This document shows positions 54,285 through 62,816 of a stretch of DNA of 64,000 nucleotides, one piece after another. The first letter of the stretch is position 1. The number at the start of each line of letters is the position of its first letter. Origin of the DNA: Sediminibacillus albus (lineage in GTDB: Bacteria > Bacillota > Bacilli > Bacillales > Amphibacillaceae); NCBI RefSeq assembly GCF_900101125.1, contig NZ_FNFL01000001.1:1-64000 (forward strand). The letters are read 5' to 3'. The notes under the pieces were generated by a model. The model saw nothing but the letters and a program-made list of their open reading frames with translations, was not told where the DNA came from and searched no databases. Position numbers and translations under genes: made by a program.

Positions 54285-55103
54285 TTATTTCTGATCAGCC
54301 GGTCTTACCTGCTGGGAAAGTGTGCCTTGTGTTTTGGGCTGATATAGCGATTTGGATAACAACGTCTGGAGTATCAAAAACAATCCACCTACTGCCCAAT
54401 ATAAAGGTAGTGCTGCTGGTGAATTAAAAGAGATGATTCCTATCATGATCGGAGATAAAAATCCCAAAATGGCCATCTGTTTTCTTTGCTGGGGTTCCAT
54501 TCCTAATTGCGTCACTTTGAATTGCAAAAAGTAAATAGCTGCTGCCACAAAAGGCATGATTATGTCTGGATGGCCCAGGTTAAACCACAAGAAGCTGTGA
54601 GATGCTATCTCAGGAGTGCTCCTAATGGCATAATAGAACCCAATCAATATCGGAAATTGAATAAGCATTGGCAAACAACCCATTGACTTCATTGGATTTA
54701 ATTGGTGTTTTTGGTATAGTAGTACCATTTCTTTTTGGAGTTTCGCTTGTGACTCTTTATCTCTTTTATCGCTGTATTTTTCCTTTAATTCATCCATTTC
54801 TGGTTTCAGGCCAGCCATTATCTCTTTCATTTCGTAACTGCCTTTCGACTGCTTTAACATAAGCGGCATTAAAATGAGTCGGATTAATAGGGTAATCAAG
54901 ATAATAGACCAGCCATAGCTGCCATTTAATTGTTTCGCCGATACTTTAATCAAGAAGCTGAAACTATCAACAAAGTAATGATCAAACCAGCCTTCGGATG
55001 CAGCTGTGTGATTAGATCCTTGGCAGCCGCTCAAAAAAATCAGTAAAATGACGATGATAACGCTATATTTTTTAAAGAATGTGAATACAGAATGTTTGTC
55101 CAT
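54285..55103 (-). CDS. yidC2: Membrane insertase YidC2 (YqjG-like)
   Basis: The Oxa1/YidC family insertase places proteins into the membrane. The 272-residue precursor has a lipoprotein signal (lipobox LLIFLSGCQ) and five hydrophobic segments. The hydrophilic-groove Arg lies in ITLLIRLILMP, and a KQxxLLY-type cytoplasmic region (LQKEMVLLYQKHQLNPMKSMGCLPMLIQ) is present. Its position upstream of polY1 and its leader peptide identify it as the stress-induced copy (B. subtilis YidC2/YqjG) rather than SpoIIIJ. The ATG at 55103 follows gaggaggagaaca, which lies in a hairpin (see the next entries). It overlaps the leader ORF by 64 bases. Confidence 0.92.
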   Translation of the reverse strand: MDKHSVFTFFKKYSVIIVILLIFLSGCQGSNHTAASEGWFDHYFVDSFSFLIKVSAKQLNGSYGWSIILITLLIRLILMPLMLKQSKGSYEMKEIMAGLKPEMDELKEKYSDKRDKESQAKLQKEMVLLYQKHQLNPMKSMGCLPMLIQFPILIGFYYAIRSTPEIASHSFLWFNLGHPDIIMPFVAAAIYFLQFKVTQLGMEPQQRKQMAILGFLSPIMIGIISFNSPAALPLYWAVGGLFLILQTLLSKSLYQPKTQGTLSQQVRPADQK

Positions 55104-55423
55104 TGTTCTCCTCCTCGTTTTTGGTTCTGTTTGGTAAACGAGAGGAAATGGTTGTCTGAATCATCTTCCGGTCCTTCTTTGCGTTTTGATTTTTCGGTTA
55201 TCCAATCAAGAATTTCAGCTATTTCTCCTAAGCGCGTTTCAATAGGTAAGAGTCGGAAACGAGTTGCATAATAATTCCTTGTTACTGCTTCTTTGCTTTT
55301 TGCACGAAGTGGCATAGACATGAAAGAGAAGCTGAAAGCACAGTATGCAGCTAGGAAAAAGCCAACATAAAAATAAAACGGTGATGCTTCGTTCAGTACT
55401 TCGTTAAGCAATTCAATAAACAT
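55040..55423 (-). CDS. MifM-like arrest leader peptide for yidC2
   Basis: The 127-residue membrane-anchored leader has one transmembrane helix near the N-terminus (about 16-38; FYFYVGFFLAAYCAFSFSFM). A basic stretch follows, then EILDWITEKSK (Ile71, Trp74, Ile75) and GPEDDSDN (Glu86-Asp90). B. subtilis MifM arrests with a RITTWI motif at nearly the same residue numbers, followed by an acidic DEED cluster, so motif spacing is conserved. In MifM, stalling is relieved when YidC inserts the nascent chain; low YidC activity prolongs stalling and turns on yidC2. Here the ORF continues 37 residues past the acidic cluster and overlaps yidC2. ATG after aaggaggtgaatacag. Confidence 0.8.
   Translation of the reverse strand: MFIELLNEVLNEASPFYFYVGFFLAAYCAFSFSFMSMPLRAKSKEAVTRNYYATRFRLLPIETRLGEIAEILDWITEKSKRKEGPEDDSDNHFLSFTKQNQKRGGEQWTNILYSHSLKNIALSSSFY
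55110..55145 (-). promoter_or_regulatory. Hairpin hiding the yidC2 ribosome binding site
   Basis: On the minus strand cctctcgttt (55145-55136) can pair with aaacgaggagg (55120-55110), with one bulged base and a 15-base loop. The second arm contains the yidC2 Shine-Dalgarno sequence. The first arm begins about five codons after the acidic stall-like cluster of the leader ORF. A ribosome halted there would keep the stem open and free the site, the mechanism known for MifM in B. subtilis. Confidence 0.7.
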
Positions 55424-55429
55424 CTGTAT

Positions 55430-55733
55430 TCACCTCCTTAACCATTATGAAAGCTAGTTCTATTATTCTCCTGATACACTAATTTGTCAAAAATATATCA
55501 ATTTTTTAGAGTTGAAAGGAATAGATAGTTTTTAAATATTGATGCCTAGCTGAAAATTCCTTTGAAAGAAACAAGCACACTTGCTATTACCATCTCCACA
55601 AAAACTTCATCCATTTTTTAACTACCTGACATTAAATAACGAATAGCCAACAAAGAAGGTTTCAATTTTGCAGGAAAATCATGAGGAAATCCAACTAGGT
55701 CCGCCTGGATGCTTTGTTGTTTCCCATTTATGG
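55430..55733. other. Intergenic region between mifM-like gene and dinB
   Basis: About 300 AT-rich bases carrying divergent promoters. No gene or repeat was recognised apart from the dinB promoter elements listed separately. Confidence 0.4.
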
Positions 55734-55758
55734 TATAATGAAATAGAACAACCGTTCT
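55734..55758 (+). promoter_or_regulatory. dinB promoter -10 with LexA-like box
   Basis: TATAAT at 55734-55739 is followed at 55745-55758 by AGAACAACCGTTCT. Its outer arms AGAAC and GTTCT are exact inverses, and the core GAAC-N4-GTTC is that of the Gram-positive LexA (DinR) box. Position just after the -10 would block transcription. Outer bases differ from the B. subtilis consensus, so the box is probable, not certain. The -35 is weak. Confidence 0.6.
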
Positions 55759-55776
55759 GTTAAGGGAGAATTTGTT

Positions 55777-57033
55777 ATGTCAAAATGGTATCCTAAAAAC
55801 GGCCGTGTTATTTTTCATGTGGACATGAATAGCTTTTATGCCTCTGTGGAAATGGCCTATAATCCAGATTTGAAAGGAAAAGCGGTAGCCATAGCCGGAA
55901 ACCCTGGCGAAAGAAAGGGCATTATTGTGACCAGCAGTTATGAAGCGAGAAAGAAAGGCGTAAAAACAACCATGCCCTTATGGGAAGCAAAAAAACTTTG
56001 TCCAGAATTATTGGTCATGCGTCCGAATTTTGATAGATATCGGACAGCTTCCAGGCAAATGTTTAAAATTCTTTCCGATGTAACTTCATTTATTCAGCCT
56101 GTTTCGATTGATGAAGGCTATATGGATATTACAGACTGTGAGCAGTTAGGCTCTCCATTGGAAATCGCTGAAAATATACAAAATAGGATTAAAGAAGAAT
56201 TGGATTTGCCATGCAGTATTGGAATAGCACCTAACAAGTTTTTGGCAAAGATGGCTTCAGATATGAAGAAGCCTATGGGCATTACCGTTTTACGGAAGCG
56301 GGATTTGGCTGATAAGCTTTGGCCGCTGGCCGTGAAGGAAATGTATGGGATAGGAGAAAAAACGGCAGATAAACTTAATAAATTAAACATCCATACTATT
56401 AAGGACTTAGTTGATACAGATACCTATCAATTGAAACGTGTTCTGGGGATTAACGGAGAACGCCTACAGAACCGTGCCAAGGGATTGGATACAAGCCCGG
56501 TCGATCCTGATGCTGTCCATGAGTTTAAAAGTATCGGAAGCTCTGAAACGCTTCCGCATGATACGACCGATGAATTGGAAATCCGAAAACTCTTTGTGCA
56601 CTTGACGAGAAACGTCGTCCGGCGGATGCGGAGAAAGCAAGCAGTAGGCCGGGGAATACAAATCATGATAAAATACCATGACCATAAAACCATCACGAGA
56701 AGCAGGAAATTATCGGATTATATGGAAAATGAAGAAGATATTCTGGCAGTTAGCCTCGATTTGTTCGACAAACATTGGAATCAGCAGCCAGTCCGTCTGC
56801 TTGGGGTAACTGTCCAGGATGTTGCAGAAAAAAAAGATGTTGCTAAACAATTGGATTTATTCACATATGAAAAGGAAGCGGGCAAAGAGAAGCTTTACCA
56901 GACTATTGATAAGCTGACAGAAAAATACGGCAAAAATCCATTCATGAAGCTGGGAGCTAATGAAGAGGATGACCAACCGCGCACCAGTTTCCAGAAAGAT
57001 TTTCTGAACGATTTTAAAAAGCATGATGAATGA
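55777..57033 (+). CDS. dinB: DNA polymerase IV (Y family, PolY1/YqjH)
   Basis: The translesion polymerase has 418 residues. The N-terminal catalytic half carries IFHVDMNSFYASVE (first metal Asp), the SSYEARKKGVKTTM finger region and VSIDEGYMD (catalytic Asp-Glu). The thumb contains a helix-hairpin-helix (YGIGEKTADKLNKLNI), and the little-finger domain covers about 235-350. A C-terminal tail with KQLDLFTYE gives a beta-clamp binding motif (QLDLF). Synteny with yidC2 and rnz corresponds to B. subtilis YqjH. ATG after aagggagaatttgtt. Its stop overlaps a 45-residue ORF. Confidence 0.94.
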   Translation: MSKWYPKNGRVIFHVDMNSFYASVEMAYNPDLKGKAVAIAGNPGERKGIIVTSSYEARKKGVKTTMPLWEAKKLCPELLVMRPNFDRYRTASRQMFKILSDVTSFIQPVSIDEGYMDITDCEQLGSPLEIAENIQNRIKEELDLPCSIGIAPNKFLAKMASDMKKPMGITVLRKRDLADKLWPLAVKEMYGIGEKTADKLNKLNIHTIKDLVDTDTYQLKRVLGINGERLQNRAKGLDTSPVDPDAVHEFKSIGSSETLPHDTTDELEIRKLFVHLTRNVVRRMRRKQAVGRGIQIMIKYHDHKTITRSRKLSDYMENEEDILAVSLDLFDKHWNQQPVRLLGVTVQDVAEKKDVAKQLDLFTYEKEAGKEKLYQTIDKLTEKYGKNPFMKLGANEEDDQPRTSFQKDFLNDFKKHDE

Positions 57034-57167
57034 TATATTTTACAGATGGCATTGGCGCCATAAAGCCAGATGGAAGAGGTCTTTTTCAGTTTTTGGATGA
57101 ATTTCCCAAGGAGTATGCCTTCGTACGCGGAATGCGTGCGATAATATCTCCCCCGAAAGAAAATTAA
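57030..57167 (+). CDS. Possible 45-residue protein coupled to dinB
   Basis: The ORF begins with an ATG that overlaps the dinB stop codon (ATGA), the usual mark of translational coupling. The product MIYFTDGIGAIKPDGRGLF... ends ...RAIISPPKEN. It is unusually rich in Gly, Phe and Pro for a random ORF and has no membrane segment. No separate ribosome site exists and I recognise no family. It may be real or a chance ORF. Confidence 0.4.
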   Translation: MIYFTDGIGAIKPDGRGLFQFLDEFPKEYAFVRGMRAIISPPKEN

Positions 57168-57213
57168 TAATAATAAAAGCTTGCAGAAAAACCAGAGGTT
57201 TCACTACAAGCTG

Positions 57214-57243
57214 ATAGGCTCCTGTCCCCGGGGAGCCTATTTT
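57214..57243. terminator. Terminator between dinB unit and rnz
   Basis: The arms ataggctcc and ggagcctat surround a 9-base GC-rich loop. The T tail is short on both sides; its position just after the rnz stop suggests the minus strand. Confidence 0.75.
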
Positions 57244-58160
57244 GATGGTATTTCTATTTGGCAAAAATCATGTGCCAATTCAGTGTTTGGAAATATTTCT
57301 CTTGCCTGGTCGAGTAATTTTTGCTGTTGTTCCCCTTGATAACGGGAGGAGATATGGGTCATTATTAATTTCTTAACTCCAGCCTGTTTTGCCAGGGATG
57401 CAGCTTGGCGGGTAGTGGAGTGGTAGTAATCATATGCCAATTGTTGATCTTCTCCGTCAAAAGTAGCTTCATGAATCAGGACGTCAGAATCTGCGGTGAA
57501 TTCACTGAGCTGCGGCATATAACGGGAATCACCGAGGATAGTTACCACTCTTCCTGGCTTATCAGGGCCCATAAAGTCCGTACGTTTGATGACTTTTCCA
57601 TTGTCTAAGGTCACCGTACTATTTTCTTTGATTTGCTTGTAGATAGGTCCAGGTAATATCCCTGCCTCTTTGAGTTTTTCCGGCTGCAGCTCTCCTTGTC
57701 GTGTTTTTTCGACGATACGGTAGCCAAAACTGTCAATGCCGTGATCTAATTTTTTGGCGTAAGCTTGCGTATGTTCATTTTCAAAAATTAAACCTTCTGT
57801 GACTTCTTCAATAAGTAAAGGATAAGAGAGACTTGTTTTGCTTACTCGCAGACTTGTTTCAATATATTCTTTTAATCCTGCCGGGCCGTAAATAGTGACG
57901 GGCAGCTCCCCGCTTTGAAAGGAACGGCTGCTTAGTAATCCAGGGAGACCATAAATATGGTCTCCGTGCAGGTGGGTGATAAAAATTTTTTCGATTTTCC
58001 TCGGTTTGATCGTTGTGTGCAGGATTTGATGCTGGGTAGCTTCCCCGCAGTCAAATAACCAAATGGTTTGCTGTTCCTGCAGCATTTGCAATGCAATAGA
58101 AGAGACATTTCTTTCTTTAGACGGCAAGCCTGCTCCCGTCCCTAAAAACAGTAAGTCCAT
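57237..58160 (-). CDS. rnz: Ribonuclease Z
   Basis: The tRNA 3'-processing endonuclease trims precursors lacking encoded CCA. The 307-residue metallo-beta-lactamase fold protein has the zinc motif [13 protein letters not shown] (HxHxDH). Further ligand regions are [22 protein letters not shown] and MTHISSRYQ near the C-terminus. The length fits the short bacterial form. ATG after aggaggttcgat on the minus strand. It is probably co-transcribed with namA upstream (15-base gap). This corresponds to B. subtilis yqjK. Confidence 0.95.
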   Translation of the reverse strand: MDLLFLGTGAGLPSKERNVSSIALQMLQEQQTIWLFDCGEATQHQILHTTIKPRKIEKIFITHLHGDHIYGLPGLLSSRSFQSGELPVTIYGPAGLKEYIETSLRVSKTSLSYPLLIEEVTEGLIFENEHTQAYAKKLDHGIDSFGYRIVEKTRQGELQPEKLKEAGILPGPIYKQIKENSTVTLDNGKVIKRTDFMGPDKPGRVVTILGDSRYMPQLSEFTADSDVLIHEATFDGEDQQLAYDYYHSTTRQAASLAKQAGVKKLIMTHISSRYQGEQQQKLLDQAREIFPNTELAHDFCQIEIPSK

Positions 58161-58175
58161 ATCGAACCTCCTAAT

Positions 58176-59195
58176 CTACATCCAGCCGCGTTGGTACTGT
58201 TTTGGTGCTTCTAGCTGACAGCCTAACTCGTCTGCTGCTGACTTGGCCCAATACGGGTTTCTTAACAAGGCTCTCGCAAGAAAAATTAAATCTGCTCGTT
58301 GATTTTGCAGTATTTCTTCAGCTTGAATGCCATTAGTAATTAGTCCGACAGCACCAGTAGCTATTCCTGCCTTGTGTTTGATAGCTTCACTTTGGGGAAC
58401 CTGATAACCTGGGTATGCGGAAATTCCTGCTGGCACCACACCACCGGAACTGCAGTCAATCAGGTCAATTCCCTGCAGCTTCATTTGGCTTGCAAAATAG
58501 ACGAAGTCTTCTAAAGTGTTCCCGCCTTCGGCATATTCCTCAGCCGAAATCCGCACAAAAATCGGGCCATCCCATTCTGTCTGGACTGCTCTAATAATTT
58601 CAGAAAGCAAGCGATACCTATTTTCTTTAGCTCCGCCATATTGATCTGTTCTTTTATTCGTTAAAGGCGATAAAAATTGATTAATCAAATAGCCATGGGC
58701 ACCGTGAAGTTCAATAATGTCAAAGCCAGCCTGTTTTGCTCTTCGAGCGCCTAGTTTGAACGCTTCTATTGTTTCAGCGATGTCTTCTGCAGTCATCTCG
58801 ATCGGTTTCCGGTACCTTTCATTAAAGGCAAGGGCACTAGCGCTGTATATTTTTGCTTCATCTTCCGCTTTTCTGCCGGCGTGGGCAAGCTGAATACTGC
58901 TTTTTGCTCCATGCGCATGGACCCTGGAACTGATCGTTTTCAAGCCTTCTACTTGTTCATCACTCCAGATACCGAGATCCTTGGAGGAAATTCTTCCTTC
59001 TGGTTGGACGGCGGTTGCTTCTACCATGACTAAACCGGCCTGTCCAGCTGCCCTTGACTCATAGTGGGCAATGTGAAAAGGCTGAATGGTCCCATCCTCA
59101 GGCTCACAAGAATACATACACATAGGGGACATGACTATCCTGTTTTTTAAAGTGACATTTCTAAACGTTATTGGTGTAAACAGCTTTGCTGACAT
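58176..59195 (-). CDS. namA: NADPH dehydrogenase NamA (old yellow enzyme family)
   Basis: The 339-residue FMN enzyme reduces activated alkenes and nitro compounds. The TIM-barrel motifs are [14 protein letters not shown] (N-terminal flavin contact Cys), [53 protein letters not shown] and FVRISAEEY, each typical of the YqjM subgroup. The FMN-phosphate segment is GAVGLI...[17 protein letters not shown] after ggaggtaacggaacatg-type site on the minus strand. It lies between GDPD and rnz as in the syntenic B. subtilis region. Confidence 0.94.
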   Translation of the reverse strand: MSAKLFTPITFRNVTLKNRIVMSPMCMYSCEPEDGTIQPFHIAHYESRAAGQAGLVMVEATAVQPEGRISSKDLGIWSDEQVEGLKTISSRVHAHGAKSSIQLAHAGRKAEDEAKIYSASALAFNERYRKPIEMTAEDIAETIEAFKLGARRAKQAGFDIIELHGAHGYLINQFLSPLTNKRTDQYGGAKENRYRLLSEIIRAVQTEWDGPIFVRISAEEYAEGGNTLEDFVYFASQMKLQGIDLIDCSSGGVVPAGISAYPGYQVPQSEAIKHKAGIATGAVGLITNGIQAEEILQNQRADLIFLARALLRNPYWAKSAADELGCQLEAPKQYQRGWM

Positions 59196-59217
59196 GTTCC
59201 GTTACCTCCAGATTGTT

Positions 59218-59967
59218 TTAGTAAGAGTGATTTCCTCCGGTAAATAATTGGCGTTGATCGATTGCAATATCGGGCACGTCAGTGAAGATAGCATCAGCTT
59301 TAAGTTGATAGCACTTCTTCATTAGGCTGACACGGTTGATCGTATAAACACGTAACGCCATATCTTTTTCGAAGCATTGTTCGACGATGGCGCTGTTTAG
59401 CAATCGATGTTTGATGTGTAAAGCATGCGCACCAAGTCCAGCGGCATAATCTACCAAGCCTTTTATTCTCTGTGATGTTAACAGAGCGGTGGCTATTTTT
59501 CTATCGATGTGCTTGAAGCGTTCGATGCTGGCAGGATTAAAACTGGAAATGGTCGTCCGCCGTGCGAGCTTATATTTTATTAATAGCTGATAGACCTTCT
59601 TCTCCAAGTCTGAATAATCAATGACGTTGTTTTTTAATTCAATATTCAAATCTATATTTTTTCCTTCAGCCCAAGCCAGAAATTCTTCCAGTGAAATAAT
59701 CGGCGTATTTTCAAACTTTTCCGAAAACCAGGACCCGGCATCTAGATTTTGCAGCTGTTCATATGTATAATCTTGTACAAAGCCAATGGCATTAGTAGTG
59801 CGGCGGACTGTTTCATCGTGGATTAAAACAGGTATTCCGTCTTTAGATAATTGTACATCTGTTTCAATGCCTTCCGCTCCCATCTCGTAGGCAAGCTGAA
59901 AGGCTGGCATTGTATTTTCCGGGGCTAGTTTACTAGCACCTCGGTGAGCGTAGACGAGCGTTTTCAA
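59218..59967 (-). CDS. Glycerophosphodiester phosphodiesterase
   Basis: The 249-residue phosphodiesterase hydrolyses glycerophosphodiesters to glycerol-3-phosphate and alcohol. The GDPD domain covers nearly the whole protein: AHRGASKLAPENTM (catalytic His and Arg), GIETDVQLSKDGIPVLIHDETVRRTT (metal Glu/Asp and second His) and INIELKNN-type strand DLNIELKNN. There is no signal peptide, so it is cytoplasmic (B. subtilis YqiK-like). The TTG at 59967 was preferred to the in-frame GTG at 59976, because gaagaggtgg overlaps the latter. Confidence 0.9.
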   Translation of the reverse strand: MKTLVYAHRGASKLAPENTMPAFQLAYEMGAEGIETDVQLSKDGIPVLIHDETVRRTTNAIGFVQDYTYEQLQNLDAGSWFSEKFENTPIISLEEFLAWAEGKNIDLNIELKNNVIDYSDLEKKVYQLLIKYKLARRTTISSFNPASIERFKHIDRKIATALLTSQRIKGLVDYAAGLGAHALHIKHRLLNSAIVEQCFEKDMALRVYTINRVSLMKKCYQLKADAIFTDVPDIAIDQRQLFTGGNHSY

Positions 59968-60049
59968 AGATTCCACCTCTTCATCGAAAGTATGGTTAAA
60001 TTGTGTGTTATTTTGTTAGAAAAGTCAATTTACAAGGGAGGATTGAATC

Positions 60050-61672
60050 ATGCAAGAATGGCAGACGAAGGACCAGCTGACAGATTTACTTTGCTCGCTG
60101 GTCAGGTATCCCAGTATCAGTGGCAGTGAAGATGAGCTGGCGCTCGCTGAATACTTATATTTCCTATTGAAAAAGAAAGAATACTATAAGCAACATCCTG
60201 ATTATATTAGTCTTCACCCGTTAAAAGACGGTCGACAGTTATTAACCTCACTCGTCAAACAAGGGGAGGAAGAGGATACGGTCATCCTGCTCAGCCATTT
60301 TGATGTAGTCGGTATAGAGGACTATGGATCTTTAAAAAATCTTGCCTTCCATCCTCGTGAATTAACTGCAGAAATGCATAAACGTCAGCAGGAACTCCCT
60401 GAATTGGTTCGTAAGGATCTTGATTCTGATGGAGAGTGGCTCTTTGGTAGGGGAGCAATGGATATGAAATCAGGTCTTGCTGTTCATCTTTCCATGCTGG
60501 AAAAGGCGATGGAAGGTGAGTTTAATGGGAATATCCTGCTTTTGACTGTACCAGATGAAGAAGTTAATTCTTTGGGAATGCTTACCGCACTTCCAGTTCT
60601 AGAAAAGATTAAAAAACAGTTTAATCTGACGTTTCGCGCTTGCCTCAACGGTGAGCCAATGTTCAGCAAATATCCAGGAGATAAAAATCATTATCTATAT
60701 ACTGGATCAATAGGGAAAGTACTGCCTGGATTTTTATGCTATGGGAAAGAAACGCACGTGGGAGAACCTTTTGCCGGATTGAATGCAAATTTAATGATTA
60801 GTTTTCTATCGAAAGAATTGGAGCTAAGTGAATCTTTCGTAGAAAAGGTCGGCGAAGAAATCACTCCGCCGCCAGTCAGTTTAATGCAGCGTGATTTGAA
60901 GGAAGAATACTCTGTTCAAACACCGGTATCTGCAGTTTCCATGTATAATGTCCATTATCTTAAGCAATCGATCGATTCGATTAACCGAAAATTATTTCAG
61001 GCAGCTGAAAAAGCGGCTACAGCAATCGAGCAGCATTATGACGAAAAAGTTGATCAATTTTCCCGGTTATCTTCCGACTTTGTTAAGCCGGAATTCCACG
61101 TAAATGTTTATATGTACGATGAATTATACAATATGGCTGTGGACCAATTTGGAAAAGAAGAAGTTGAGCGCAGACAGAATTTATTAATGAAGAAACGGGA
61201 TACCGGAGACCGCGATTTTTCTACATTATTAGTACAAGAACTGGCAGCTTTATGTAAAGACTTAGCGCCAATGATCGTATTATTTTACAGCCCGCCTTTT
61301 TATCCATCTGTATCTTCCCATCACGATCAGTATATAGCAGATGCTGCTGCAAGGGTGAAAAAGTATGCAGGGCAACAGTTTGGATTATCATTGCAAGATA
61401 TTGAATACTTTCCAGGACTTTCTGATTTAAGTTATATTGGTCCAGTTTCATCGGACAGCAGTATGAAACCATTGACAAGAAATATGCCGCTTCAAAATAA
61501 AGGATTTGAGCTTCCGGAAGATGTAATGGAACAAATTACAATGCCGATACTTAATGTAGGGCCTTTAGGAAAAGATCCTCATCAATGGACGGAACGGTTA
61601 GAGTTAATATACAGTTTTGAGTATCTTCCAACGTTAGTGAGCGAAGCTATCGAATCCTTACTGAAAAAATAA
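60050..61672 (+). CDS. M20 family peptidase, RocB-like
   Basis: The 540-residue large M20 metallohydrolase resembles RocB and YqjN of B. subtilis. Zinc-site segments are ILLSHFDVVG, GRGAMDMKSGLA and VPDEEVNSLG (catalytic Glu). The C-terminal closing region is SDLSYIGPVSSD. It is longer than typical M20 dipeptidases because of inserted lid and C-terminal parts. RocB supports arginine degradation; the role of this paralogue is unproven, though it is likely to hydrolyse an amino acid conjugate. ATG after gggaggattgaatc. It diverges from the GDPD gene. Confidence 0.88.
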   Translation: MQEWQTKDQLTDLLCSLVRYPSISGSEDELALAEYLYFLLKKKEYYKQHPDYISLHPLKDGRQLLTSLVKQGEEEDTVILLSHFDVVGIEDYGSLKNLAFHPRELTAEMHKRQQELPELVRKDLDSDGEWLFGRGAMDMKSGLAVHLSMLEKAMEGEFNGNILLLTVPDEEVNSLGMLTALPVLEKIKKQFNLTFRACLNGEPMFSKYPGDKNHYLYTGSIGKVLPGFLCYGKETHVGEPFAGLNANLMISFLSKELELSESFVEKVGEEITPPPVSLMQRDLKEEYSVQTPVSAVSMYNVHYLKQSIDSINRKLFQAAEKAATAIEQHYDEKVDQFSRLSSDFVKPEFHVNVYMYDELYNMAVDQFGKEEVERRQNLLMKKRDTGDRDFSTLLVQELAALCKDLAPMIVLFYSPPFYPSVSSHHDQYIADAAARVKKYAGQQFGLSLQDIEYFPGLSDLSYIGPVSSDSSMKPLTRNMPLQNKGFELPEDVMEQITMPILNVGPLGKDPHQWTERLELIYSFEYLPTLVSEAIESLLKK

Positions 61673-61676
61673 TAAA

Positions 61677-61720
61677 CAAAGCACCCTTTCCTCAGCAGGA
61701 GGAAAGGGTGCTTTGTTTTG
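61677..61720 (+). terminator. Terminator after rocB-like gene
   Basis: The perfect 17-bp arms caaagcaccctttcctc and gaggaaagggtgctttg are followed by tttt. Confidence 0.93.
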
Positions 61721-61775
61721 GGCAGATTATATTTAAACATTCACACATCCAAACCAGGACAAGTGGAATAAAACA

Positions 61776-61831
61776 TGACTTTCCCGGGAGGAAGGAGTAC
61801 AATAGAAATAATGAATAACCATTCATTATTT
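61776..61831 (+). promoter_or_regulatory. Promoter with perfect inverted-repeat operator
   Basis: TGACTT (61776-61781) and TACAAT (61798-61803) with a 16-base spacer form a plausible sigma-A promoter. Immediately after the -10 lies AAATAATGAAT-aacc-ATTCATTATTT (61806-61831), a perfect 11-bp inverted repeat with a 4-base centre. This looks like the operator of a dimeric repressor, for example a TetR-type regulator, but no regulator gene is adjacent. Confidence 0.65.
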
Positions 61832-61845
61832 GAGGAGGTATAAAA

Positions 61846-62811
61846 ATGACTGTCACAGCAATTAAACAGCTGACTGTTCCTACTCCATTTGCGGTAGGTG
61901 ATGCACATATTTATTTATTGGAAGGCGAAACACTTTCCCTGATAGATGCTGGTGTAAAAACGAAGGAAGCATGGCAAGCTTTAAAAGCTGGTTTAAAAGA
62001 AATTGGCTACTATCCAAATGATATAGAGCAAGTCATATTGACCCATCACCATCCGGATCATAATGGCCTGATTGAAGAATTCCCTAGACTGAAGGCGGTA
62101 TATGGGCATCCGCTAAACGATGTCTGGTTAAAAAGAGATGAAAGCTACTTTCAGCGATATGAACAGTTTTTTGCAGATTTATATGAAAGATCGGGCGTTC
62201 CTGAATCCTATAAAAAGTTTTTAAAAGGCTTGCGGGAGCCTCTTCGTTTTGCAGGAGCAGGAGCGCTAACCGGTAAGCTGTTGGAAGGAGATGGGTTGCC
62301 AGGGCATGAGGAGTTTACCGTCATAGAAACACCAGGTCATGCTCAGAGTCATTTGTCTTTTTATCGAAAATTAGATGGTGCTTTTATTGGTGGAGATCAT
62401 TTGCTTGCGCATATTTCTTCTAATCCATTACTGGAACCCCCGATAAATCCCGGAGAAGAGCGTCCAAAACCGCTTCTGCAGTACCGGGACGCCTTGTTGA
62501 AATGTTTAGATTTGGAAATACATAACGTGTATCCTGGTCATGGGCCAATCTTTCAGGAGGTGCCTGACTTGATTGCTAGCCGGTTGGAAAAACAGAAGCA
62601 GCGGGCTGAAAAAGTAAAAGAGATTCTCCACGGTAAAAAGGAAAAGACGGTTTTTCAAGTGTGTGAACATTTATTCCCAAGGCATATAGATAAGGAATTC
62701 GGCTTAACCATGTCCGAAACAATCGGTCAGCTTGATTTTTTACAGGAACATAATAAAATTGTAATGAGTAATCAAAATGGAGTATGGGAAATCCGGGCAA
62801 GAATTGAGTGA
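61846..62811 (+). CDS. Metallo-beta-lactamase fold hydrolase (YqjP-like)
   Basis: The 321-residue metallohydrolase has the zinc motif LTHHHPDHNG (HxHxDH). Other ligand regions are ETPGHAQSHLSFY, FIGGDHLLAHI and VYPGHGPIF. A C-terminal winged-helix-like segment (about 250-321) is typical of the RNase-unrelated glyoxalase-II-like group that includes YqjP. Substrate unknown. ATG after tgaggaggtataaaa. The promoter carries a perfect inverted repeat, so a repressor probably controls it. The SDR gene follows after 5 bases. Confidence 0.87.
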   Translation: MTVTAIKQLTVPTPFAVGDAHIYLLEGETLSLIDAGVKTKEAWQALKAGLKEIGYYPNDIEQVILTHHHPDHNGLIEEFPRLKAVYGHPLNDVWLKRDESYFQRYEQFFADLYERSGVPESYKKFLKGLREPLRFAGAGALTGKLLEGDGLPGHEEFTVIETPGHAQSHLSFYRKLDGAFIGGDHLLAHISSNPLLEPPINPGEERPKPLLQYRDALLKCLDLEIHNVYPGHGPIFQEVPDLIASRLEKQKQRAEKVKEILHGKKEKTVFQVCEHLFPRHIDKEFGLTMSETIGQLDFLQEHNKIVMSNQNGVWEIRARIE

Positions 62812-62816
62812 TATAT

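Noticed and set aside
61806-61831. FadR box reading of the palindrome before the yqjP-like gene
   Set aside because: TGAAT and ATTCA are 4 bases apart rather than the 8 expected for the B. subtilis FadR consensus.
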